Shown here one piece after another: positions 37,596 to 48,139 of a stretch of 64,000 nucleotides of DNA. The stretch is from NCBI RefSeq assembly GCF_020379485.1, contig NC_063447.1:57091452-57155451 (forward strand). Reading direction: 5' to 3'. The notes below the pieces were generated by a model. That model made no database searches, was not told where the DNA came from, and saw only the letters and a program-made list of their open reading frames with translations. The position numbers and the translations under genes were made by a program. This DNA is from Brassica napus. Its lineage: Eukaryota; Streptophyta; Magnoliopsida; Brassicales; Brassicaceae. Within the stretch, counting starts at the first letter, position 1; each line of letters begins with the position of its first letter.

Positions 37596-38717
37596 TCAAT
37601 GTTGTTTGTCCAGTGGAGTTGAGTTTTCAATATTTATTTTCGTGCTGTCTTGGATTTCTTGCTTGAGAGACTCCAGCACTTTCTTGAACTCATCTAATGT
37701 GACTTCATGAGTCTCACACTCTTCTGAGCTTCCAGGCCATTGTAGACCGATCTGAATCTCCCTGAACCTGTTGAATGTCTCCTCCACTTGCTTCTCAGGA
37801 TGTCCACTAAGATACTGGATTATAGCCTTGAGACATAAACAACACTTGACAATAAGCGAGAAAAAAAATGAAAAATGGAATTTAAACCTAGTTAAAGGGA
37901 TTATATATATGACTTGCCTGGTAAAGAGGACGTCTTGCATCTGTTATGACTTCATCCTCTAAACACTTACATTTTAAAGCCTCTTCAATGTTTCCCTATA
38001 TTTTAAAAAATTAGGTAGAGAGAGTGAAAAAAGTATACGTACGTAGTTTTATTTACGTTGAAAATTAATTTAGAAGCAAACCAAGTAGATCAACATCTCC
38101 ACAAGCAACATTTCAATCTCATAAGCCTCATGACCTCTCTCTTCTTTTCTTGCTTTCTCTAATGCTCTCTTTAATATCTCCACTCCTTTTGCTTCTTTTC
38201 CACTCATTTCCATCTTCACAATGTCTCTCTGCAAGAAGGAGAATAATTTGGGTTTTGATGGCTGCAAATTTGATCACACAATGAAAAAGAGAGAGAAGAT
38301 TTTGTATGTAATTAAAGCAACCTGAAGCAACTCAAAATCCGGCTTTTCCTTGGAAAGCAAGGATTCAAATTCGATTTCAGCATTTGCAAGGGAAGAAGTA
38401 TCAACACTATATGAGTGCAAATCAAGCAATCTCTTCAATGCCAACTTTCCTCCTCGAATAGCCCCCATTGAAACAGATCTTGAGAGGGTATTCTGAGCCC
38501 TTCCACTTCTTCTTGAAGAAGCCTCCTTGCTAGTGTTTTTAACATTATCATCTCTTCTTTTTTCAACAAGGCTTTTACGTATACTATTTTTGCTATCTGG
38601 AATATCAGTGTTTTCGTTATTCTTTCTCCATAAACGATGGTATATGTACTCCCAAGCAACATAGGCACCAGCAAGGGCGAAAACAGGTGCAACTACTGCT
38701 CCATACTTTGTCTTCAT
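37596..38717 (-). CDS. TPR-like protein with N-terminal membrane segment, 4 exons
   Basis: Minus-strand exons 38322-38717, 38082-38228, 37918-37995 and 37596-37826 give 852 nt (283 aa), all joined in phase 0. The third intron has a GC donor (CAG/GCAAGT) and a normal AG acceptor. The N-terminus has a hydrophobic segment (AVVAPVFALAGAYVAWEYIY), then a basic Ser/Arg-rich linker (SRRSGRAQNTLSRSVSM). The helical repeat-like part contains FESLLSKEKPDFELLQ, KGVEILKRALEKARKEE, MLLVEMLIYL and ARRPLYQAIIQYL. This fits a small TPR-like protein of unknown function. Its exon layout and sequence match the gene starting at 39887, so the two are divergently oriented paralogs. I do not know its role. Confidence 0.82.
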
Positions 38718-39080
38718 GGTGAACTTGTTCTTGAACCGATCTGTTTGTTTGATTCTTTGTGGTTTTGAATGTCAAATATTATAAAATTCATTCTTTGAAA
38801 GTTATTTTTATACATAAAGAATACAGTATTGTAAATGGAAGAGGAAAGTATTATTCTAATATTATAGTCTTGTATCATAGGTAAAGAGGTTATTATACTT
38901 TAACCGAGGAGGCACTCGAACAAAGAATATGTTGCCATGGGTGTTTTCCATGTTTCCAAAACTTTGGAAAAGAATAATATTTTCTTGATCTTAATTCCTA
39001 ATCAAACTAAAACATACACTAGTCTCCGAACTTTGTCACATCAAATAGAGAAACCGTACTTGCTTGTTTAAGCAAAGAAG

Positions 39081-39732
39081 CAGTGCCGGCCCGGAATATC
39101 CAGTGGTCTAAACCAAAATAAAAGAAATGTGGCCTTTAATTTATTTTCAGAAATTTTGAATTTTATTTATCATTATTATATTTTTATTTTATATAGGAAT
39201 AAAACCAAATATAAGAAACCAAATTTATGTTATCTTTTAAATCAAACAAATATAGCAGTTTAGTTGTGATTGCTATAAATTTTAACCTGGATTTTTGTTA
39301 AGTTATTTTACAATTATATAAAGAATCAAGAAAATCATAAAAATATAAGGAAAATGCATTACTATATGTGTTTGAAATATAAAATATGACTGTCTTTAAC
39401 TATGATAAGTTAGATAACAATAAATGATAGTTAAAATGAAATATATATACATGATTATTAGCTATACAAAAAGACACTCGGAAAGTATGAGAAAAAGGAA
39501 AATAACTAAATATTCTTTAGTATCAATTATATCTAATGAGATTCTATTGAAAGAAGACACCAAAAAAGTATGAAAAAAGGAAAAGGACTAAATATTACAT
39601 CTTATACTAAAGAAGATATAAAACAACCACTTATGATCATTACACACGTTAAGATTTTGTGGCCTTAAAAATGTTAAATATAAATGTGGCCTAAAGCAAC
39701 AGCTTCACCTGCCTTATGGCTAGGACGGCCTG
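39081..39732. mobile_element. Non-autonomous hAT element with 8-bp TSD
   Basis: CAAAGAAG flanks the element at 39073-39080 and 39733-39740. The ends CAGTGCCGGCCC and GGCTAGGACGGCCTG (complement CAGGCCGTCC) are hAT-style CAG...CTG termini. The 652 bp are AT-rich, with no transposase. It lies in the shared upstream region between the two divergent TPR-like genes. Confidence 0.82.
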
Positions 39733-40401
39733 CAAAGAAGTTTGATGACTTTCTGTCAAACTGAAGTTACTTCTTTCTGAAGTAACAAATTGATGCTTTC
39801 GTGTTGGGAAACTAACACGAACAAAAATTTAAGAACGAAATACAACAGAAATGTATTGTTAATTTTTTTACTCATGAGAAGAGAAAATGGCTTCTACCTT
39901 TTTTCTAGGCCATACGCAGAAACTTACACTTCCTTTCTCTAATTTTACCTCCACAGATAAACCAACTCTTAGATCTCAAAACCCTTTTCTTAGTTTCCCC
40001 TCCAATGGCAGTCAAAGCGGCCGTTTATTCATCAGATCACCAATCATGATGGCTAAATCAAATAGCAAAAGTGAATATAAAGGTGATAAAAAACTCTTAA
40101 AGCCGTTAAAAATGGTGGCGGGAGCATCCCTTGCACTTGCTTGCGCCTTAAGTATCTTTGGATTTAAGATAAATAATATGAACTATACTGCGGCAGCAGC
40201 TGCGCATCCAAGCGCCGCGGACATGATATCCGGAAGCCAACTGCAGCCTTATCAGCGTCTTTTGGGATGAATCCTTTGCCGGCAAAACCCATTCCTTCTC
40301 AAAGACCATTCAATCTTCACAAACGTCCTTCTTTGCCTTCAAAGGAAGATATTGATTCCATCAAGGTACAGTTTGCAAATTTCAAAATTCACAAGGACGA
40401 T

Positions 40402-40559
40402 CTTTTTTTTTTTTTTTGAACACAACTTTCATTAAATTTCATGCCAAGAGTTAGGTGAGTATCATAACATCCTCAACCATACATAAAGCTTCTTTAGCTA
40501 AGGAATCAGCAACAACATTTTGAATTCTAGGAATCCAGTGAAAAGGAAGAGTAATAGAT
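40402..40559 (-). mobile_element. 5'-truncated LINE insertion in intron 1
   Basis: A T15-type run at 40403-40417 is the complement of a poly(A) tail. Upstream of it on the minus strand, the sequence translates to FHWIPRIQNVVADSLAKEAL, the C-terminal RNase H signature of plant LINE ORF2, followed by a stop. GGACGAT flanks the 158-bp fragment (40395-40401 and 40560-40566). A copy without the poly(T) end was duplicated at about 46984-47095. Confidence 0.8.
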
Positions 40560-40699
40560 GGACGATTTTTCTATTTTTCTATTTTATCTTTCTTATTATC
40601 CGAAAAAACATATCTAACAATATAAAATAAAACATAAAGTAATTCAAGAATAAATTTATTAAACTGAAAATTTTATAATTTAAGTTTGTTCTCTATCTC

Positions 40700-40733
<34 letters not shown>

Positions 40734-41362
40734 ATATTGATATACATGATAGACTAAAAGAGAAATAAATATGAATGCGCATTGTAACTTTCTTACAATG
40801 TCAACGTGGTCTGATTTTTTAACATCTCTCTTTGTTAGTAAATCAAAGCAGGATTACATATAAACGTTAGTAACACAACAGTTATTTATATTCTTCGTCT
40901 TTTTTTTTCCAATAAAACTCGTATAATTTTAATATTTTAAACAGTAAGAAGCTTTGGAAACGTCCAAAAAAACTATTTTAAGAGTATATTTCACCATATT
41001 CAAGTAATGCAAGCCTATAACTTTATAGCCACAATATCAATCAATTAAAGAATAATAAACAAAAGAAATTTTAACGATTTCTTTTTAAAATGATGGAAAA
41101 TATTAGATGGAGGCAGTGCAGAGGATGAAAGAAGGAAAATGCGAGGAGGCGGTGCAGCTCCTTCGCGACATAAACATGCGATACAAAACGAGCCTGAGGC
41201 CGACTTCAACGTTCAGATGGCTCTAGTTGAAATTTTAATATTACTGGTGATTATTTTTATTTTATTTACTTTCATATAATGTTATATGCATGTACCTTTA
41301 TTTTCCATATTTATTTGAAATGTCATTTCATGTCTTAAATATTCTTTTCTATATATAATTAG
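40451..41362 (+). repeat. 0.9-kb direct duplication, left copy
   Basis: The copy extends from inside the LINE fragment through intron 1, a CA/TA microsatellite, exon 2 of the TPR-like gene and into intron 2, ending TATAATTA. The right copy (46984-47835) is nearly identical, with a shorter microsatellite and a deletion of about 50 bp near its 3' end. Confidence 0.92.
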
Positions 41363-42389
41363 GGGTTTTTGCCTAAACTAACTCATAACTTGATTTTAAT
41401 CTCAAACCTATACCCAAACTTGAATCAAATGCAAAACTAACATAAAAGCCTAGTGAAATTACAGCTCAACCTCTTGTGACTAAACAAAAAAACATAAGCC
41501 ATTTTTACGAATATAGCCCCAGTAAATCGTCTAAGTCATCTGAGTCGTCTGAGATGTTGGAAGTCGCCTGGACTACTGAAGTGTAAGTAGTCTGGTACCA
41601 GTTTATTTTAAAAATAATTTATAAATCTTGTAAAAAAATATTTTGATGCGTGAAAAATAAAAATCAAGTAATTATAAACAGTTTTAGGTGATATAAATTA
41701 AGATATGATAAAATTGATTTGTTTTGAAGATAGATGGGTGGAAGTAGTGAATCATAAAATACTTTGGTTTAGGAGTTTGGCAAACATATGTTGTAATATT
41801 GTATGTATTGTTAGGGTTAGATTTTGGAAAACTAAAATGTTTTTTTCAAAAATTAGTTTTCACCTATATGTGTTTATTTCTGTGTATAGTAAACACTTTT
41901 CAAGTTTGATTTGGTTTTATGAAGTGTTTAATTAGATAATTAAGTTTAGGGGTTATGTTTAGGGTGTGGACGACTTATATTTCAGTCGTCTGTTGAATAA
42001 TTTACCCAGACGACGTATATTTCAGTCGTCCACATCGTACCGAACCTTTAATTTTACCAATGTACGTTTTAACCTAACCGGATCATTTTACTCGGACGAC
42101 TTACATTTCAGTCGTCTGGTGAAGAAATTAAAACAGACGACTTACATGTAAGTCGTCCAAATATTCCCGCCTAAATTTTTTTAAAAAAATTATTTTCCCG
42201 CTTAAATAATTTAAACCAGACGACTTACTTGTAAGTCGTCTGGAAAGTCTTCTATTTTAGTTTCCCGCTAAAAATATTTAATTTCCCACTAAAAATATTA
42301 AACTCTTCTGGACGACTCACATGTAAGTCGTCTAGTTTAATTTCTTCAACAGACGACTGAAATGTAAGTCGTCTAGGAAGTCGTCTGAG

Positions 42390-43808
42390 TGATATCTTGC
42401 ATATTTCTAATGTTTTATCCATTCACCCATGTGCATTTTGATCATATAGATTAGGATTTAGCCATGTTTAGGTTGCATTTTGCATACATGAGTCCTTATC
42501 AGGTATTGGAGTACCACATGGAGTTCTTGGAGACATTTGGGTGCAATTGGAGTCCAAAAGAAGTGTTTAAAGTGATCATTGGGCGAACATCTTACCGGAG
42601 TGACCAGTCCGGAGCGACACCGTCAAGTCGCTCTGATCTCCCTATCAGAGCGACCTTACCAGAGCGACAAGGAAGAGTCGCTCGCGTTTTGATCACCCGG
42701 AGATGCGAGAACGAGTCCGGAGCGACCTCTCGCAGCGACACAGCGAGGTCGCTCCCGAAGCATGGAGCGACTACTCGGAGCGACGAGCGGAGGTCGCTCG
42801 CGTTTTCATGTCCGGAGCGACCTCTCGCAGCGACACAGCGAGGTCGCTCCCGAAGCATGGAGCGACTACTCGGAGCGACGAGCGGAGGTCGCTCCGCGTC
42901 TTATTCCTGCTCGAACTTATGATTTCTCAAGGGCCTTTTGGTCATTTCATGATGCACGTTTTTATTTTCTAAACCTATGTTTTAATACTCTGTAAGCCAC
43001 CAGGAGACAGATCATCTTTGTTCTTAAGAAAAACCACCAAAAACTCTTGGAAAATCATCTCTTGAATCAATTGATCAGTTTTGTTATTGAAATTCTGTGT
43101 TCATATATTTATTTTCTTTGTGTTTCTCTACATGATTAATCTGAAATTCAGCATGGGTTTAAGAGGAATCATGGAGATTAATGAGTAATCCTCCTTTGAA
43201 TTCATGGGTTAGGGAGATTAAGGGTGATTAGGTTAGAGCTAGGATGTTTTAGTGTAGATCATTCATATTTCCTTGCTAGCAGAGTGAACCTAATGCATCT
43301 TCTGAGTTGGCCACTCAGTTGTTGATTCTTAGGCATTTCTCACCCGAAAGGTGTTCGAGGAAATGCCCGAGACAACTCTTCCTAGCTTTTAGCATACTTT
43401 GCCAAAGACATTTGTTGTTAGAGGTGCTAAGAAAGCCATTGGACTTGCTAGTTATGATTACTTTCATATCGTTCAACCAAAGACATTTGATGCTTGGATT
43501 GTGTTAGTAAATGAACATTCATCTAGACATAGAGTTTGTTTAGGATTGTGTCTAAGCTTAAGGTTGATAGTTTGATTGATTGTTTGCCATCCTTAGTTCG
43601 AAACTTGATCACCCGATGTCTAACCCCTATATCTATGAGTTCTCTTTTCCCATAGTTAAGAGAGTATCATTTAGTTATTCCTTTTAGTTAGTTATAGTTT
43701 AAAAACCCTTTTAAAAACCATTGGTTGCACTTGGATTAAGTGATTACTTGCATTCTCGGTGCTTTCACATCTCTCAGAACTGGTTCGACAATCATTTATA
43801 CTACAACA
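42390..43808 (+). mobile_element. Solo LTR-like sequence, probably Athila/gypsy type
   Basis: This 1.4-kb block differs in composition from the surrounding Mutator-like DNA. It begins around TGATATCTTGCAT and ends ACTACAACA, a TG...CA pair. The 3' part (CATTGGTTGCACTTGGATTA then CAATCATTTATACTACAACA) resembles Athila-type LTR ends as I remember them. It carries GC-rich GGAGCGAC/GTCGCTCC repeats at 42592-42900. No primer-binding site or internal region follows. I could not find a convincing 5-bp target duplication, so the edges are uncertain. Confidence 0.5.
42715..42899 (+). repeat. 95-bp GC-rich tandem duplication of GAGCGAC words
   Basis: Two near-perfect 95-bp units (42715-42809 and 42810-42899, the second slightly shorter) are built from GGAGCGAC and its complement GTCGCTCC. 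Each can fold on itself. The open frames across this stretch are artefacts of the repeat. Confidence 0.85.
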
Positions 43809-43957
43809 TTTGTCTTAGGAGCCTTGAAAACTCTTAACATCAACGAGTCAAAAATATTTAACCTAATTGGATTTTTTGTCTCCCTATATAAAGAAAAATT
43901 TACACATTCTCTCTCCTCCTCTCAAATGGCTGCAACAAAAATGTAATGTTCATCATT

Positions 43958-45005
43958 CTAAAACTCTCCAACCTCTCTCTAATCTCTTTGACTTGAAAAC
44001 ACCAAACTTTATATGAATTTTTCAGTTTTGTCTCATGTATTTCTTACTAATCTATCTCTTTTGCAGGTTTTTAATCAAATGGTACTCATCTTCCACTAAT
44101 TTAAAGGTAGATCTATTAATTTTAGATATGTATTTTTGTGTGTTCTATAAATGTAGATTTATTTAATCTTCCCCTCATTTTCTCTATTTTTAAGTCATTT
44201 GAACGTTTTTGGATATGCAGGTTTTTCAGATCTGGATTTGATATGCAGGTTTTTCAGATCTGGATTTGATATGCAGGTTTTTCAGATCTAAAAGACTTCT
44301 GAGACGACTTACTTGTTAGTCCTCTGGAAGTCGTCTGGACTTCTTGGAAGTCTTCTCACAAAGTCGTCTGGACTTCCAGGAAGTCGTCTGAATTTTTCTG
44401 AGCGTTTTGGTAAGTTCTTATGTCTGATTTTTCTTCATTTGGTAACTTCTTGTTGTATAAAGTTCTTACTTTTTTCCCAAACTAAAACTCTCCAAACCCA
44501 CTCTAATCTCTTTGACTTGAAAACACCAAACTTTATATGAATTTTTCAGTTTTGTCTCATGTCTTTCTTACTAATCTATCTTTTTTGCAGGTTTTTAATT
44601 AGATGGTACTCATCTTCCACTAATTTAAAGGTAGATCTATTATTTTTAGATATGTATTTTTGTGTGTTCTGTAAAGGTAGATTTATCTAATCTTCCACTC
44701 ATTTTTTCTGTTTTAAGTCATTTGAACGTTTTTTGATATGCAGGTTTTTCAGATCTGGATTTGATATGCAGGTTTTTCACATCTGGAAGACTTCTGAGAT
44801 GACTTACTTGTTAGTCGTCTGGAAGTCGTCTAGAAGTCGTCTGGACTTCCTGTAAAGTCGTCTGGAAGTCGTCTGAACTTCCTAAAAGTCTTCTGACAAA
44901 GTCGTCTGAACTTCCTGGAAGTCGTCTGGACTTCTTAGAAGTCGTCTGGACTTCTTAAAAGTCGTCTGGTCTTGTCTACTCAAGTGGAATCCAAGCTTGT
45001 CTTTG
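43958..45005 (+). repeat. About 524-bp tandem direct repeat, two copies
   Basis: The unit starting CTAAAACTCTCCAA at 43958 recurs at 44482. Similarity runs through the CTTTGACTTGAAAACACC, TTTTGCAGGTTTTTAAT and GATATGCAGG landmarks, then into TCGTCTGGAAGTCGTCTGG-type repeats. The copies differ by scattered changes. Confidence 0.85.
44212..44293 (+). repeat. 28-bp tandem repeat, three copies
   Basis: GATATGCAGGTTTTTCAGAT followed by CTGGATTT repeats at 44212, 44240 and 44268. In the second 524-bp unit only two copies are present (about 44734-44790). Confidence 0.85.
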
Positions 45006-45612
45006 TAGAGGAATGATCTATAATAGTTTTGTTTGTGGTCTGTTTTGTGAATTGCATGTCTACTCTTTTAGTTGTGATTTTTTTGTAAAATCAGTAATAA
45101 TGTTTTCCAAGATGTATTAAATGTGCTAACAATGTGTTTACACATTTACAAATCAATGAAATAATAGACTTCAGTAGCCTTTTTCTTATCTTTGGATCTC
45201 TCATATGCAATAATAAACTCCAATGGCCTTTTCTCATCTTAATAAACAAGAATGTTGGTAGCTTCATACTGATACAACATTTTAAGAAGCATTTAACCAT
45301 TCTTCCAACTCATAACAATAGTCATCATTATTGTCTATAACAATAATACTTAAGAGATGGAAACAAACAATAGTAACCAGTCAAAGCATATCATATTTTT
45401 TATAAGTTTGCGTTGAAAAACTTAGTCAAATTTAGTAAAACTAAGGGAGAGAACATATTTTGTAAATATGAGTTTTACATATCTTGAAGTTACTAATCAC
45501 TCTTAAAAATACAAGTTATTCAAAAACTAACGTAGAAGACTTAAAAACTAGCGGAGAAGACGCGGACGACTTCAATCTAAGTTGTCTAGACGACTAAACT
45601 ATACGTCGTCTG

Positions 45613-46378
45613 TTCAACGCAGAGGTTATTTTTGCAATTGACTTTGAAATCTGTTATTTCAGATGACTGAAAAATAAGTCGTCTACTATTGTTTGGTTAA
45701 AAAAAACTCCAAAAAAGCTAGACGACTTACATTTCAGTCGTCAGAGGTTACTTTTGCATTTGACTAGATTATTTTAGAAGTTTGACTTTTCTGGACGACT
45801 TACATTTCAGTCGTCTAGTGAAAATTAAAATAATAATATTTTTTTAAAAGTAGACGACTTACAGTTAAGTCGTCATAGGTTAGTTTTGCAATTGAAAAAA
45901 AAAACTTCAAGATTTAATTATATACAGACGACTTATAATTCAGTCGTCAACGAGACGACTGAAATGTAAGTCGTCCAGGATTTACGTGGTTTGGCCAGAA
46001 TCTCGGAAAAAAATCCTCGACGACTTACAAGTAAGTCGTCTGGTGGACGACTGAATTATAAGTCGTCTGTGTATAATTAAATCTTGAAGTTTTTTTTTCA
46101 ATTGCAAAACTAACCTATGACTACTTAATTGTAAGTCGTTTACTTTTAAAAAAATATTATTATTTTAATTTTCGACAGACGACTGAAATGTAAGTCGTCT
46201 GGGGAAGTCAAACTTCTGTAATTATCCAGTCAAATGCAAAACTAACCTATGACGACTGAAATGTAAGTCGTCTAGGTTCTTTGGAAATTTTTTTGAAACC
46301 AAACAATAGTAGACGACTTAACTTTCAGTCGTCTCAGGTTACAGATTTCAAAGTCAATTGCAAAAATAACCTTTGCGT
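45613..46378. repeat. Long inverted repeat (arms about 365 bp, loop about 30 bp)
   Basis: The left arm 45613-45977 is the reverse complement of 46013-46378 over nearly its whole length with scattered mismatches. Matching anchors include GGTTATTTTTGCAATTGACT (left) with its complement at 46353-46372, and CGTCTACTATTGTTTGGTT with its complement near 46296-46316. The loop (about 45983-46010) contains GTGGTTTGGCCAGAATCTCG. A transcript from either strand would form a long hairpin. Within the arms, AGACGACTTACATTTCAGTC-type palindromes recur every 70-100 bp. Confidence 0.9.
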
Positions 46379-46381
46379 TGA

Positions 46382-46500
46382 CCAGACGACTTCCAGGTAA
46401 GTCGTCTACAGCCAGACGACTTCCAGGTAAGTCGTCTACAGCCAGACGACTTCCAGGTAAGTCGTCTACAGCCAGACGACTTCCCAAGTAAGCCGTCTGA
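46382..46500 (+). repeat. 30-bp tandem repeat, three perfect copies and a variant
   Basis: CCAGACGACTTCCAGGTAAG plus TCGTCTACAG is repeated at 46382, 46412 and 46442 without change, then once as a diverged copy at 46472. It lies just outside the long inverted repeat, and each unit is itself palindromic. Confidence 0.9.
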
Positions 46501-46983
46501 CGAACAGATCTGGAAAAAAACTCGATGTCATACCTTAAATTGGTGAGATAAGTTTCTTAGCATACATAAGGCTTCTCCAAGCACACAAAATCACAAACGA
46601 AAGTCACCCACCCAGAATCGTTAGCTTCTATGACTCTATGAACCATAAAAATTTTAGAATCAAAATCTTGGGTTTTTTTAGCTCATTGTGGAGAGAAAGT
46701 GAGAGATATGTTGTGTTTAGTTCACAAGAATGGAAAAAGAAGAAGGGTAAATCGATTTTGGGAGCATTAAGAGCTTCAAATTGGTTGTTCATGGTGGTTG
46801 TGGTATTTATGACAATGACAATCTTGTAATTACTTGAAGATGATGAGGTGAGAGAGTAAAGATGTCATTTTCGGAAAAAAAAAATTGATGGCATTTTCGT
46901 AAATTATATGAATTTGTGGGGTGAATAGGACAAAACCAATTTTCAAAAAAAAAGAAAGTTAGTTTTGTGTTTGACTTTAAGTT

Positions 46984-47835
46984 GTAGGTGGGTGTCATAA
47001 CATCCTCAACCATACATAAAGCTTCTTTAGTTAAGAAATCAGCAACAACATTTTGAATTCTAGGAATCGAGTGAAAAGAGAGAGAGTAATAGATGGACGA
47101 TTTTTCTATTTTTCTATTTTATCTTTCTTATTATCCGAAAAAACATATCTAACAATATAAAATAAAACATAAAGTAATTCAAGAATAAATTTATTAAACT
47201 GAAAATTTTATAATTTAAGTTTGTTCTGTATCTCCACACACACACATATATATATATATAATATTGATATACATGATAGACTAAAAGAGAAATAATTATG
47301 AATGCGCATTGTAACTTTCCTTACAATGTCAACGTGGTCTGATTTTTTAACATCTCTCTTTGTTAGTAAATCAAAGCAGGATTACATAAACGTTAGTAAC
47401 ACAACAGTTATTTATATTCTTCGTCTTTTTTTTTTCCAATAAAACTCGTATAATTTTAATATTTTAAACAGTAAGAAGCTTTGGAAACGTCCAAAAAAAC
47501 TATTTTAAGAGTATATTTCACCATATTCAAGTACTGCAAGCCTATAACTTTATAGCCACAAGATAATTCAATTAAAGAATAATAAACAAAAGAAATTTTA
47601 ACGATTTCTTTTTAAAATGATGGAAAATATTAGATGGAGGCGGTGCAGAGGATGAAAGAAGGAAAATGCGAGGAGGCGGTGCAGCTCCTTCGCGACATAA
47701 ACATGCGATACAAAACGAGCCTGAGGCCGACTTCAACGTTCAGATGGCTCTAGTTGAAATTTTAATATTACTGGTGATTATTTTTATTTTATTTACTTTC
47801 ATATAATGTTATATGCATGTACCTTTATATAATTA
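46984..47835 (+). repeat. 0.9-kb direct duplication, right copy
   Basis: Second copy of 40451-41362. It includes the LINE tail, intron 1, the second exon 2 (47634-47773) and intron 2 sequence, and then runs into the unduplicated exon 3. Confidence 0.92.
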
Positions 47836-48139
47836 ATGGTTAGTATTTCGACGATATTCTAGGAAAGGTATCAAGAAGCTGCTGAGTTTAGTTGTCTAAA
47901 TTATGAGCATGGCCAGATCTCTGATGTTCGGATCCCTCTTTATAAGGTTCGTCCGCATCATACAAATAGGCGTTTATGAATGCTTTAACTGAATTTATCG
48001 CAGTGTTAGGTTGTTAAAAATAATGGCGTTTCAAGTATAGGCAATTATATACACGATGCTAGACAAAGATACGGAAGCAAAGCAGTGTTGGAAAGAGTTC
48101 AGAAAATCTATTGGCGAAGGATTCAGTTTCGAAGAGTGA

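Larger units (their letters stand above)
41363..46983. mobile_element. Mutator-like (non-TIR) insertion with nested elements
   Basis: The block between the two duplicated segments starts GGGGTTTTTGCCTAAACTAA. It ends GTTTTGTGTTTGACTTTAAG, whose complement (CTTAAAGTCAAACACAAAAC) resembles the left end in style but is not a strict inverted repeat. Both ends carry many palindromic words AGACGACTTA...TAAGTCGTCT (41950-42380, 44290-44970, 45560-46500). I found no transposase. Inside are an Athila-like LTR (42390-43808), a 0.5-kb tandem duplication, short tandem repeats and a long inverted repeat. The class assignment is inferred from similarity of end style with 53725-58615, which retains a transposase fragment. 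Confidence 0.6.
39887..48139 (+). pseudogene. Broken TPR-like paralog, split by a 5.6-kb insertion
   Basis: Exon 1 starts at 39887 (MASTFFLGHTQKLTLPFSNF, a chloroplast-transit-like N-terminus; hydrophobic VAGASLALACALSIFGF follows). It shifts reading frame by one base near 40264-40270 and continues as MNPLPAKPIPSQRPFNLHKR to a GT donor at about 40366. Exon 2 (MEAVQRMKEGKCEEAVQLLR) exists twice, at 41107-41246 and 47634-47773. Both copies are 140 nt and lack one A after CGATAC, so the frame is lost. Exon 3 (47863-47946, ERYQEAAEFSCLNYEHGQ) and exon 4 (48041-48139, AIIYTMLDKDTEAKQCWKEF, ending SFEE) follow. Exon phases match the divergent paralog at 37596-38717. Two frameshifts plus the insertion make a functional product unlikely, unless the frameshifts are sequence errors. 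Confidence 0.75.

Noticed and set aside
42464..42995. Arg/Ser-rich open frames of up to 152 codons
   Set aside because: Translation of the tandem GAGCGAC repeats in the LTR; all frames stay open because of repeat composition.
46382..46500. Regular 30-bp repeats that could suggest a CRISPR array
   Set aside because: Units are contiguous without spacers, palindromic, and part of a plant transposon; this is a eukaryotic genome.
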